A stretch of 41,387 nucleotides of DNA from RGIG426 sp045640165 (GTDB lineage Bacteria > Bacillota > Clostridia > Oscillospirales > Acutalibacteraceae), in NCBI GenBank assembly GCA_045640165.1, contig JAZUEK010000070.1:1-41387 (forward strand), in the 5' to 3' direction. Shown piece after piece: positions 31,828 to 39,345 of this stretch. The notes under the pieces are model-generated. The model ran no database searches, was not told where the DNA came from, and worked only from the letters and a program-made list of their open reading frames with translations. Numbering within the stretch: the first letter of the stretch is position 1; each line of letters starts with the position of its first letter. The translations under genes were made by a program, and so were the position numbers.

Positions 31828-33576
31828 TTAGTAAGGAAGACCGGCCAAGAACTTGCGCAAGGTCAGGACGTCTTTCATATTCACCGCGCCGTCAGGTGTG
31901 ACGTCGGCATTTTGTTTGTTGATGGCGATGGCAAGTCCTGCGAGAAATTTACGGACAGCCAACACGTCTTTCATATTTACCGCGCCGTCGTCGTTGGCGT
32001 CACCCCAAAGTGTGCCGTCAATATTGGTGGGCGGTACAGTGGCGGTTGTGGTCGCCGTCGTGGTTGTCGTTGTTGTGGTCGTAGTCGTGGTGGTTGTGGT
32101 GGGGCGGTGCTTCAGCACGGTATAGGCGTGCAGACGGGGGCTCGCTTTGTAGGTCGTATACAGGTCGTGCCACGTGCCTTTTTGTAAAAAGAAGCCTTGG
32201 CCGGCCGCGCCGTCGTTAAAAGCGACGAGACTTCCGTCGGTTTGGATGTTTTCACCGGGGACGCTGACGGTGGCGCGCAATCCCTTTTGGCAGGACAGCG
32301 TAAACACAAGCGAGAACGTTTCGCCTTTTTGCAATTCGACCGCTTTCGGCAGATGTACGGTATACAGTCCCGGCGTGGCAAACGTGCCGGAGACGGTGGC
32401 GGCCTTTGTGCCGAGCGTGGGGTTTTTCGTCGAGGTCAGATTGGTATACACGTCCAGCGTGTAGGCGGTGGGGCTGTCGGCATAGTGGAACAGCGAGGCG
32501 GCTTCGAGCAGTTCCTCGTCAGCGGCGGTAAATGCGGCGGCAATCGCCGTCGAACCGCCCGAAAAATCGAGGGTGGCGAAGCCGGGAGTGCCGTCATACT
32601 GATAGTTGTGGTCGAACTTGTCGGCCGGAGAGAACGTAAAGACGGTGGCATCGTCACTTTGGATGGACACGTCGTAGTAGGAGACCCAAAACAGTCCGTT
32701 TTGGCCGAATTCCGGTCCCCACGAGTTCTTCACAAGCCACGCGCCGTCGGCGTCAGGGCGAGAAGAGGCGAGGAAATTCATACGCGAATAGGTATCGTCC
32801 CACCCGACCAATGTAATGGCGTGATTGGAACTGACAAGATCCAAATTGCAGTAGGCGGCGTTTTGGGTGTTGAGGAACATATCGGCATAAAAGACGGAAG
32901 CGCCCACCGCGCCGTGGGCTTGAATCGCGGCTTTGACCGCGGCGCGGCCGTCGGCGGTTTTCAGCGGCAACAGTTGCGCGCTTTCGAGGTGGAGCACGTC
33001 GTTGTAGCACAAATCCGGTGCAAGACCGGCTCCGTGGTTATTCATCACGCGCGACAGCGGCGCGATTTCCTCGGCGTGGATGCCTTTCCAGTTAGAGAGG
33101 GACTGCGCGGTCAAGAACAGATTGCAGGAGGTCATCATATAGTTGCGAGACAACGTGAGATAGTCGCCGGCCAACAAGCCGAGAGGGTCGGTTGAGCCAT
33201 AAAACAGAAAATACGCCAGCGCCCATTCGGAAAAGTCGGTATCTTTCGGGAAACCGAGGTTTTGGATGGCGTCTGCCTCGGCGCAGGCAATCGTGGAAAA
33301 CGCCCAGCAGGCACTGGTATCTTTTTGGCTTTTGGCAGGGGTGATATAGCCGTAAGTATCCGACCGATAGGCGGTGGGCAACGTGTCGCCTGCCGAAAGC
33401 AGAGAGGCGGCACGCACGGGTTTGACAGCGGTGTCGATGCCACTGTCTATGGTGGCGAGGGGCGGTACGTCTTCGACGGAACGGGAAAGATAGCCGGCGG
33501 CCGACGCGGACAAAAGCGGACACGACAGCACCGCCAGTACGCTTGCGGCGGCAAGCACAGATTGGATAAGACGCAC
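31828..33576 (-). CDS. Secreted papain-like (C1) protease with dockerin
   Basis: A 582-residue exported protein. A signal peptide spans about 1-27 (LAAASVLAVLSCPLLSASAAG). The C1 peptidase domain (about 65-315) has Gln84 and Cys90 in QKDTSACWAFS, His252 in SSNHAITLVGWDD and Asn284 in VKNSWG. A beta-rich domain (about 320-485) follows, then a linker with about 15 consecutive threonines (493-507). The end is a type I dockerin with two calcium loops (DANDDGAVNMKD at 526-537 and DVTPDGAVNMKD at 558-569). Dockerins bind cohesins, so it is likely held in a cellulosome-like or wall complex. The usual CGSCW is SACW here. The start is GTG with AAGGAGGGG 7 bases upstream. It is a single-gene unit. Confidence 0.92.
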   Translation of the reverse strand: MRLIQSVLAAASVLAVLSCPLLSASAAGYLSRSVEDVPPLATIDSGIDTAVKPVRAASLLSAGDTLPTAYRSDTYGYITPAKSQKDTSACWAFSTIACAEADAIQNLGFPKDTDFSEWALAYFLFYGSTDPLGLLAGDYLTLSRNYMMTSCNLFLTAQSLSNWKGIHAEEIAPLSRVMNNHGAGLAPDLCYNDVLHLESAQLLPLKTADGRAAVKAAIQAHGAVGASVFYADMFLNTQNAAYCNLDLVSSNHAITLVGWDDTYSRMNFLASSRPDADGAWLVKNSWGPEFGQNGLFWVSYYDVSIQSDDATVFTFSPADKFDHNYQYDGTPGFATLDFSGGSTAIAAAFTAADEELLEAASLFHYADSPTAYTLDVYTNLTSTKNPTLGTKAATVSGTFATPGLYTVHLPKAVELQKGETFSLVFTLSCQKGLRATVSVPGENIQTDGSLVAFNDGAAGQGFFLQKGTWHDLYTTYKASPRLHAYTVLKHRPTTTTTTTTTTTTTTTATTTATVPPTNIDGTLWGDANDDGAVNMKDVLAVRKFLAGLAIAINKQNADVTPDGAVNMKDVLTLRKFLAGLPY

Positions 33577-33604
33577 GGGAACCCCTCCTTTTCATAACAC
33601 AACC

Positions 33605-33633
33605 ACTATAAAGGAAAATTGCAAAAATGTCAA
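33605..33633 (-). promoter_or_regulatory. Promoter of the dockerin protease gene
   Basis: Minus-strand TTGACA and TATAGT with a 17-bp spacer, giving a leader of about 20 bases before the GTG start. Confidence 0.82.
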
Positions 33634-33641
33634 GAAACGAG

Positions 33642-33673
33642 AAAAGAGGTATGCCGCGGCATACCTCTTTTTA
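33642..33673 (-). terminator. Terminator of the nfnA-nfnB-metY operon
   Basis: Inverted repeat AAAAGAGGTATGCC / GGCATACCTCTTTT with almost no loop, starting right after the metY stop. The T run on the minus strand is short (TTTTC). Confidence 0.85.
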
Positions 33674-34954
33674 TCAGAATTTCAGTTGGTCGAGCGCTTG
33701 TTTCACGTCGGCGAGGATGTCCTCGAAGTTTTCGATACCGCAGGAGAAGCGCACCATATCGGGGCGCACACCGGCGGCCTCAAGTTGGGCGTCGGTCATC
33801 TGGCGGTGGGTGGTGGAAGCCGGGTGCAACACGCAGGTGCGCAGGTCGGCAACGTGGGTTTCGATGCCGGCGAGTTTTAAGAAGCCTTGGAACGCCTGCG
33901 CGTTGTCGCGACCGCCCTTAATGCCAAACGAGATGACACCGCAGGTGCCGTTCGGCATATATTTTTGGGTGAGTTCATAGTCGGGCGACGAGGGGAGCGC
34001 CGGGCAGGTGACGTAGGCGATACGGTCGTCTTTTTCGAGCGCTTCGGCAAGGTGTTTGGCGTTTTCGGCGTGGCGCGGCATACGCAGATGCAGCGTGTTC
34101 GAGCCGAGGTCCAAGAGAAACGCGTTGAACGGCGACGGCGTCGCGCCGAGGTCGCGCATTAAGTGGGTGCGCGCTTTGGTGATATACGCGGCTTTGCCGA
34201 ACGATTCGGTATAGGTGAGACCGTGATAACTCTCGTCCGGCTCGGTAAGGCCTTTGTAGTCGCCCGACGTCCAGTCAAAGTTACCGCTGTCCACGATGAT
34301 GCCGCCGAGCGACACCGCGTGGCCGTCGAGGTATTTACTGGTGGAGTGCACCACAATATCCGCGCCCCATTCAAATGGGCGGCAGAAAATCGGGGTGGGG
34401 AACGTGTTGTCCACAATCAGCGGAACGTGGTGAGCGTGGGCGTGTTTTGCAAATTTTTCGATGTCGAGCACCGCGAGCGACGGGTTGGAGATGGACTCAC
34501 CGAACACGAGTTTGGTGTTCGGCTTAAACGCCGCTTCCAGTTCTTCGTCGGACGCTTTCGGGGACACGAAGGTGGTGGTGATGCCGAGTTCCGGCAAAGT
34601 GTTGTCAAAGAGGTTGAACGTGCCGCCGTACAGCGCGGAGGAAGCGACGATATGGTCGCCTGCACCGGCGATGTTGAGCACGGCGAGCAACGTCGCAGAC
34701 ATACCGGCGGAGGTCATCATCGCGCCGACGCCGCCCTCCATCGCGGCAATTTTTTTCTCCACCACGTCGGTGGTGGGGTTGCCGAGACGGGTGTAGAAAA
34801 AGCCGTCGGTTTTGAGGTCGAACAGGTCGCCCATCGCTTCGGACGTCTCGTAGAGATAGGTCGTGCTTTGGGCAATCGGCACGACGCGCGGCTCACCGCT
34901 TTTCGGTTTATAGCACCCTTGGGCGCAGATGGTATCAATATGGCGGTTATCCAT
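33674..34954 (-). CDS. metY: O-acetylhomoserine sulfhydrylase
   Basis: A 426-residue PLP enzyme of the Cys/Met metabolism family. It joins O-acetylhomoserine and sulfide to make homocysteine, the last steps before methionine. Family segments include IAQSTTYLYETSEAMGDLF, FYTRLGNPT, TSAGMSATLLAVLNI, VDNTFPTPIFCRPFEWGADIVVHSTSKYLDGH (the lysine holds PLP), FNAFLLDLGSNTLHLRM and the late CVLHPASTTHRQ. These favour MetY over cystathionine gamma-synthase. A start 11 codons upstream is in frame, but AAAAGGAG lies ahead of the ATG at 34954. It is the third gene of the nfn operon, its SD following directly after the nfnB stop. Confidence 0.93.
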   Translation of the reverse strand: MDNRHIDTICAQGCYKPKSGEPRVVPIAQSTTYLYETSEAMGDLFDLKTDGFFYTRLGNPTTDVVEKKIAAMEGGVGAMMTSAGMSATLLAVLNIAGAGDHIVASSALYGGTFNLFDNTLPELGITTTFVSPKASDEELEAAFKPNTKLVFGESISNPSLAVLDIEKFAKHAHAHHVPLIVDNTFPTPIFCRPFEWGADIVVHSTSKYLDGHAVSLGGIIVDSGNFDWTSGDYKGLTEPDESYHGLTYTESFGKAAYITKARTHLMRDLGATPSPFNAFLLDLGSNTLHLRMPRHAENAKHLAEALEKDDRIAYVTCPALPSSPDYELTQKYMPNGTCGVISFGIKGGRDNAQAFQGFLKLAGIETHVADLRTCVLHPASTTHRQMTDAQLEAAGVRPDMVRFSCGIENFEDILADVKQALDQLKF

Positions 34955-34983
34955 TAAAAACACTCCTTTTGTGTTAGAGTTTC

Positions 34984-36369
34984 TCACTTGTTTTTCAAAT
35001 ATTCGTCAATCGAGGCGGCGGCGGTTTTACCGGCACCCATTGCCAAAATAACGGTGGCGGCGCCGGTGACGGCATCGCCGACCGCCCACACACCGGAGCG
35101 AGTGGTGCGGCCTTGTTCGTCCGCGACAAGAATGCCGCCGCGGCCGGTTTCGAGACCGGCGGTCGTCGAGCGGATGAGGGGGTTCGGGGACGTGCCGATG
35201 GCGATGATGACGCAGTCGACGGGCAGGCGGTAGTTGGAGTTTTCAATCTCCACCGGGCGGCGGCGACCGGAAGCATCCGGCTCGCCGAGTTCCATTTTCA
35301 CACACTCGATTTCCGCTACGTCGCCGTTCTCGTCGCCGTGAATCGCGACGGGGTTTTGGAGAAGACGGAAGACGATGCCCTCTTCTTTAGCGTGTTCCAC
35401 TTCTTCGAGACGGGCAGGCAGTTCCGCTTCCGAGCGGCGGTAGACGACCGACACTTCGTCCGCACCGAGGCGCATCGCGCACCGTGCGGCATCCATCGCG
35501 ACGTTGCCGCCGCCGACAACGGCGACGCGTTTGGCGCGTTTAATGGGGGTGTCGCTGTCTTCTTTATACGCTTTCATTAAGTTGATACGGGTCAAAAACT
35601 CGTTGGCGGAGTAAACGCCGCGCAGGTTTTCGCCCGGGATGTTCATAAACCGGGGCAGACCGGCGCCCGAGCCGATACACACAGCGTCGAAGCCGTCCTC
35701 AAACAGTTCGTCCACCGTGACGGTTTTGCCGATGACGGTGTTGGTTTCGAACGTCACGCCGAGGGCTTTTAAGCCGTCCACCTCTTGTGCCACAATGCTT
35801 TTCGGCAGGCGGAATTCGGGAATACCGTAGACAAGCACGCCGCCGACGGCGTGGAGCGCTTCAAACACAGTGACGGCGTAGCCTTTTTTAGCGAGGTCGC
35901 CGGCGCAGGCAAGACCGGCAGGGCCGGAGCCGACCACTGCGACACGCTTGCCGTTCTTTTGGGGCGCGGACACGGCGGTTTTGCCGTTTTTCAGGTGCCA
36001 ATCGGCGACAAAGCGTTCCAGTCGACCGATCGCGACCGGCTCGCCTTTGATGCCGCGGACACACTTACCCTCACATTGGGTTTCCTGCGGACAGACACGG
36101 CCGCACACGGCAGGCAGAGAACTCTGTTCGCTCAAAATCTCGTAAGCGCGGTCAAAGTCGCCTTCCGCCACCGCCGCGATAAAATCGGGGATGCGGATAT
36201 GCACGGGGCAGCCCTCGGTGCAGGGGCGATGTTTGCAGTTTAAGCAGCGCGCGGCTTCTTCTTTGGCGGTTTGCTCGTCGTAGCCCTGCGCCACCTCCAA
36301 AAAATTGCGGCGGCGCACGTCGGGGCTTTGGGACGGCATGGGGCATTTAGTAAGGCTCATATTCGGCAT
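34984..36369 (-). CDS. nfnB: NADH-dependent ferredoxin:NADP oxidoreductase, large subunit
   Basis: A 461-residue flavoprotein of the glutamate synthase small-chain family. N-terminal cysteines (CLNCKHRPCTEGC, Cys42 to Cys54, and CGRVCPQETQCEGKC near 90-105) ligate two 4Fe-4S clusters. Two dinucleotide folds follow: VAVVGSGPAGLACA (FAD) and VAVVGGGNVAMDAA (NADPH). It ends with WAVGDAVTGAATVILAMGAGKTAA. Alone it would be called GltD-like, but the adjacent NfnA partner makes the bifurcating NfnAB complex, which couples NADH and reduced ferredoxin to NADP reduction. The ATG is 3 bp after the nfnA stop, with AAGGGGG 8 bases upstream. Confidence 0.92.
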   Translation of the reverse strand: MPNMSLTKCPMPSQSPDVRRRNFLEVAQGYDEQTAKEEAARCLNCKHRPCTEGCPVHIRIPDFIAAVAEGDFDRAYEILSEQSSLPAVCGRVCPQETQCEGKCVRGIKGEPVAIGRLERFVADWHLKNGKTAVSAPQKNGKRVAVVGSGPAGLACAGDLAKKGYAVTVFEALHAVGGVLVYGIPEFRLPKSIVAQEVDGLKALGVTFETNTVIGKTVTVDELFEDGFDAVCIGSGAGLPRFMNIPGENLRGVYSANEFLTRINLMKAYKEDSDTPIKRAKRVAVVGGGNVAMDAARCAMRLGADEVSVVYRRSEAELPARLEEVEHAKEEGIVFRLLQNPVAIHGDENGDVAEIECVKMELGEPDASGRRRPVEIENSNYRLPVDCVIIAIGTSPNPLIRSTTAGLETGRGGILVADEQGRTTRSGVWAVGDAVTGAATVILAMGAGKTAAASIDEYLKNK

Positions 36370-36372
36370 TGC

Positions 36373-37209
36373 TCAAACCCCCTTAAACAGATTGCAGGTT
36401 TGCTCGCGTGCGCCTGCTTCAAAGTCGCGGTAGGTCGCGCCGCGAGACATCGCTTCGTCGAAATCGACGAGATGTCCGTCGAATTCCGGCCCGTCCACGC
36501 AGGCAAATTTGGTTTCGCCGCCGACGGTCAGGCGGCAACCGCCGCACATTCCCGTGCCGTCAATCATAATGGGGTTCATGCTGACGACGGTTTTGATGCC
36601 GTATTCTTTCGTGAGTTTGCACACGAATTTCATCATAATCAGCGGACCGATGGCGACGACTTCGTCGTACTGCTCGCCCGATTCAATCAGCGCTTTGAGC
36701 GCGTCGGTGACAAGACCTTTTTCGCCGGTCGAGCCGTCGTCGGACATCAGCACGTATTTTTCGGAAGCGGCGCGGAATTCATTCTCTAAAATCACCAAAT
36801 CTTTATTGCGAAAGCCGACAATCGAGTGGACGGCAATGCCCTGCTCGCTCATTTTTTTGGCGACGGGGAAGGCAATCGCACACCCGACACCGCCGCCGAT
36901 CACGGCAACTTTTTTGAGACCGTCGGTTTCGGTGGGTTTGCCGAGAGGACCGACAAAATCGCAGAGGGAGTCGCCGGCCTCTTTTTTATCTAATTTCATC
37001 GTGGTGGCGCCGACGATTTGGTAAATAATCGTCACGGTGCCGGCCTCGCGGTCATAATCCGCGACGGTCAGCGGAATGCGCTCGCCGTCCTCCGACACAC
37101 GCAGGATGATAAATTGTCCCGGCTGGGCTTTTTTTGCCACAGCAGGGGCTTCAATCACCATGCGCGACACCGTCGGATTGAGGCGGTCTTTTTTCACAAT
37201 TCGGTACAA
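36373..37209 (-). CDS. nfnA: NADH-dependent ferredoxin:NADP oxidoreductase, small subunit
   Basis: A 278-residue ferredoxin-reductase-like subunit with an FAD-binding barrel (RIPLTVADYD), an NAD-binding part (VIGGGVGCAIAFPVAK) and a C-terminal 2Fe-2S site with Cys222, Cys225 and Cys237 in MCGGC...FACVDGPEFDG; Asp217 just upstream may be the fourth ligand as in known NfnA. In the complex this FAD receives electrons from or passes them to NADH. DHO dehydrogenase electron-transfer subunit is the look-alike, but no pyrD is near and nfnB is adjacent. The start is TTG, with AGGAGGG 6 bases upstream. Confidence 0.92.
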   Translation of the reverse strand: MYRIVKKDRLNPTVSRMVIEAPAVAKKAQPGQFIILRVSEDGERIPLTVADYDREAGTVTIIYQIVGATTMKLDKKEAGDSLCDFVGPLGKPTETDGLKKVAVIGGGVGCAIAFPVAKKMSEQGIAVHSIVGFRNKDLVILENEFRAASEKYVLMSDDGSTGEKGLVTDALKALIESGEQYDEVVAIGPLIMMKFVCKLTKEYGIKTVVSMNPIMIDGTGMCGGCRLTVGGETKFACVDGPEFDGHLVDFDEAMSRGATYRDFEAGAREQTCNLFKGV

Positions 37210-37242
37210 GAGAATCCCTCCTGCTTTTATACGTTACCTTAC

Positions 37243-37271
37243 AGTATACCAGTAATTTTTCCCATCGTCAA
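37243..37271 (-). promoter_or_regulatory. Promoter of nfnA-nfnB-metY
   Basis: Minus-strand TTGACG and TATACT with a 17-bp spacer, about 30 bp before the TTG start. Confidence 0.85.
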
Positions 37272-37314
37272 CGGGGAAAATGAGATTTTTGAGGAAAGAG
37301 AAGCTTTCCTTATG

Positions 37315-37675
37315 CAAAGGGACGTCGAGGGCGCCGTCACCTTGAGTTTTGTAATTCCGATAACACTTTGGGCGATTTTGTAGGGGTCATTCACGAATGA
37401 CCCCATTGCAGTCGGTGCGGCGTATGTGTAGGGGTGATTCGTGAATCGCCCCTACACATACGCCGTGCGTTGTTCATCATCCCGTAAAGGAATGTCGAGG
37501 GCGGCGTCCCCTTGAGTTTTGTAATTCCGATAACACTTTGGGCGATTTTGTAGGGGTCATTCACGAATGACCCCATTGCAGTCGGTGCGACGTATTCGGT
37601 GGGGCGATTCGTGAATCGCCCCTACACACACGCCGTGTGTTGTTCATCATCCCGTAAAGGAATGTCGAGGGTGTC
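37315..37675. repeat. Tandem 170-bp palindrome-rich repeat, two full copies plus a fragment
   Basis: Copy 1 runs from about 37315 to 37484, copy 2 from 37485 to 37654, and a third starts but stops after about 20 bases. The period is exactly 170 (TTGAGTTTTGTAATTCCG recurs at 37342 and 37512) and the copies are over 90% identical by eye. Each holds palindrome A (GGGGTCATTC-AC-GAATGACCCC at 37383-37404 and 37553-37574) and palindrome B (GGGGYGATTC-GT-GAATCGCCCC). In copy 1 palindrome B extends to a 23-bp stem over 37418-37465. No believable protein is encoded; short minus-strand frames here are repeat translations. Between the nfn promoter and the array (37272-37314) only a small GGAAAG/CTTTCC stem is visible. 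Confidence 0.93.
37418..37465. repeat. Long palindrome in repeat copy 1
   Basis: A 23-bp stem with a 2-base GT loop. The left arm starts CGGCGTATGTGTAGGGG and the right arm ends CCCCTACACATACGCCG; the only non-Watson-Crick pair is one T against G. Copy 2 keeps only the inner 10 bp of this stem perfect. Confidence 0.93.
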
Positions 37676-37695
37676 GTTTCGAGCCCCGATAGCAG

Positions 37696-37729
37696 AAAAA
37701 GAGCTCCGACGGATGTCGGGGGTCTTTTT
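37696..37729 (-). terminator. Terminator of tRNA-Lys
   Basis: On the minus strand AAAAAGACCCCCGAC pairs imperfectly with GTCGGAGCTCTTTTT over an ATCC loop, followed by T residues, directly downstream of the tRNA 3' CCA. Confidence 0.85.
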
Positions 37730-37730
37730 C

Positions 37731-37806
37731 TGGTGACCCATCGGGGACTCGAACCCCGGACACCCTGATTAAAAGTCAGGTGCTCTACCATCTGAGCTAA
37801 TGAGTC
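37731..37806 (-). tRNA. tRNA-Lys (anticodon TTT)
   Basis: A 76-base cloverleaf with encoded CCA. The acceptor arm GACTCAT pairs with ATGGGTC (one T-G pair), the D arm has AGCTCAGATGGTAGAGC, the anticodon loop is CTTTTAA between CCTGA and TCAGG, and the T arm is CCGGGGTTCGAGTCCCCG. It reads AAA and AAG. The gene stands alone with a consensus promoter and a terminator, beside the 170-bp repeat array. Confidence 0.97.
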
Positions 37807-37842
37807 ATATTTCGTTGTCGCCTTTTTCGCGAGCACCACGCT

Positions 37843-37871
37843 ATTATATATAGAAAAAACGCATTTGTCAA
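37843..37871 (-). promoter_or_regulatory. Promoter of tRNA-Lys
   Basis: Perfect minus-strand TTGACA and TATAAT with a 17-bp spacer, about 37 bp before the mature tRNA 5' end. Confidence 0.9.
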
Positions 37872-37972
37872 GTTATTTTTCGAAAAAAGAACAAAAATAT
37901 TTTTATTTCTCGGTTTGTCCCCCGAGAATGGTGGACAAAACATCGGCATAGGTTGCTTTTGAGGTGACAAAT

Positions 37973-39277
37973 ATGGAAATTTACGTAATGAAATCCGGCG
38001 ACACGGCGGCAGAGGTTGCGGCGCGGTTTGGAGTGTCGTTTGAGCGGTTTTTGGCAGACAACGGGTTGCAGGCGAGCGAGGCGCCTGTACCCGGACAGGC
38101 GGTGGTGATTCAAATTCCGTCGGAGGTGGTAACCGCCGAGGCAGGGGATACGCTCGAAACGATTGCCGCCCGAACGGGGACGACGGTGCGTGCGCTTTTA
38201 CGCAACAATCCGCTGATTCTCGAGAGTGGCACGCTGTATGAGGGGCAGACGGTGGTGGTGGCGTTCGACAAGCCGCCGCAAACGCGTATCGCGGTCAACG
38301 GCTATGCCTATCCGAACATCGACCGCGAACTGCTTAGACAAAACTTGCCGTTTTTAACCTATCTGACGATTTTTTCTTACGGCATCAAACGGGACGGCAC
38401 GTTGTTGCCGCTTTCGGGCGATGAGCCGCTGATTGAAGCCGCCAAACAAGGCGGCGCACAGCCGCTGTTTATGTTGACGACGCTTGGCGAAGACGGGCGA
38501 TTTGACAATACGCTGTCTACCGCGATTCTCGGCGACGAGCAAAAGCAAAATGCCTTGTTCGACGAGATTGTGGCGGTGGTAACGGAAAAGGGATATTACG
38601 GCGTGGACGTGGATTTTGAGTTTGTGCTCCCTTCCGAACGCGAGCAGTATGCGAGTTTTATTAACCGCTTACGGGGGCGCTTAAACGCCGAAAACGTGCC
38701 GCTTGTGGTGGCACTCGCGCCCAAAACGTCCGCCGCGCAACCGGGACTGCTCTATGAGGCGCACGACTACGCTTTGCTTGGGGCGGCGGCAAACAACGCG
38801 CTTTTGATGACGTATGAATGGGGCTACACCTACGGTCCGCCGATGGCGGTGTCGCCGATTGACAAGGTGGAGCAGGTGGTGGCGTTCGCCACCGACAACA
38901 TTCCACCGGAGCGGTTGTTTTTGGGAGTGCCGAACTACGGCTATGATTGGCCGCTTCCGTATATCAAGGGCGAGACGAAAGCTACCTCGCTCGGAAACGA
39001 GCAAGCGGTGGCGCGCGCGGCGCAGTTTGAGGCGGACATCCGCTTTGACGAGGTGGCGCAAACGCCGTATTATACCTATACCGACGAAGTGGGGCAGGCG
39101 CACGAGGTGTGGTTTGAGGATGCCCGGAGTGTTTTGGCCAAACTCGATTTGTGGGAGAGATATGCTTTGCGCGGCATTTCGGTGTGGAATCTGATGCGCC
39201 CGTTTGCCGCGGCGAAAACAGTACTTAACGCGCAGTTTTTGATTGAAGAGCGAACGACGGCGCAAAACGATTTGTAA
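37973..39277 (+). CDS. LysM-GH18 glycosidase, spore cortex-lytic SleL/YaaH-like
   Basis: A 434-residue protein with two N-terminal LysM modules (about 2-48 and 53-98) and a glycoside hydrolase 18 domain (about 105-420). The GH18 signature is YYGVDVDFEFV, with Asp212, Asp214 and catalytic Glu216. Similar architecture is found in SleL/YaaH, which trims cortex peptidoglycan fragments during germination, and like those it has no signal peptide. A GTG at 37964 is in frame, but GAGGTGA (37961-37967) overlaps it and fits the ATG at 37973 with a 5-base spacing. An inverted repeat (TTTGTCC 37914-37920, GGACAAA 37933-37939) precedes it. No housekeeping promoter was evident, which fits but does not prove spore-specific expression. 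Confidence 0.88.
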   Translation: MEIYVMKSGDTAAEVAARFGVSFERFLADNGLQASEAPVPGQAVVIQIPSEVVTAEAGDTLETIAARTGTTVRALLRNNPLILESGTLYEGQTVVVAFDKPPQTRIAVNGYAYPNIDRELLRQNLPFLTYLTIFSYGIKRDGTLLPLSGDEPLIEAAKQGGAQPLFMLTTLGEDGRFDNTLSTAILGDEQKQNALFDEIVAVVTEKGYYGVDVDFEFVLPSEREQYASFINRLRGRLNAENVPLVVALAPKTSAAQPGLLYEAHDYALLGAAANNALLMTYEWGYTYGPPMAVSPIDKVEQVVAFATDNIPPERLFLGVPNYGYDWPLPYIKGETKATSLGNEQAVARAAQFEADIRFDEVAQTPYYTYTDEVGQAHEVWFEDARSVLAKLDLWERYALRGISVWNLMRPFAAAKTVLNAQFLIEERTTAQNDL

Positions 39278-39280
39278 CTC

Positions 39281-39309
39281 TTGACAGAACGGCGAAAACA
39301 AGGTAAAAT
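39281..39309 (+). promoter_or_regulatory. Promoter of the small lipoprotein gene
   Basis: TTGACA, 17-bp spacer, TAAAAT, starting 4 bp after the GH18 stop codon and 37 bp before the ATG. Confidence 0.82.
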
Positions 39310-39345
39310 GCAAGAGAAGTTTCCACAGAAAAGGTGGTTTTTAGG

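Noticed and set aside
37391..37576. Minus-strand open frame of 61 codons in the repeat array
   Set aside because: It is translation of the 170-bp palindromic repeat; the same peptide pieces recur in the next copy. No SD and no protein family.
37561..37839. Minus-strand open frame of 92 codons with the peptide SLAQMVEHLTFNQGVRGSSPR
   Set aside because: That peptide is the classic false translation of a tRNA; here it covers tRNA-Lys and the rest is repeat sequence.
37941..37957. Sigma-K or sigma-E promoter before the LysM-GH18 gene
   Set aside because: A CATA core is present, but the -35 part is not convincing; kept only as a low-interest observation.
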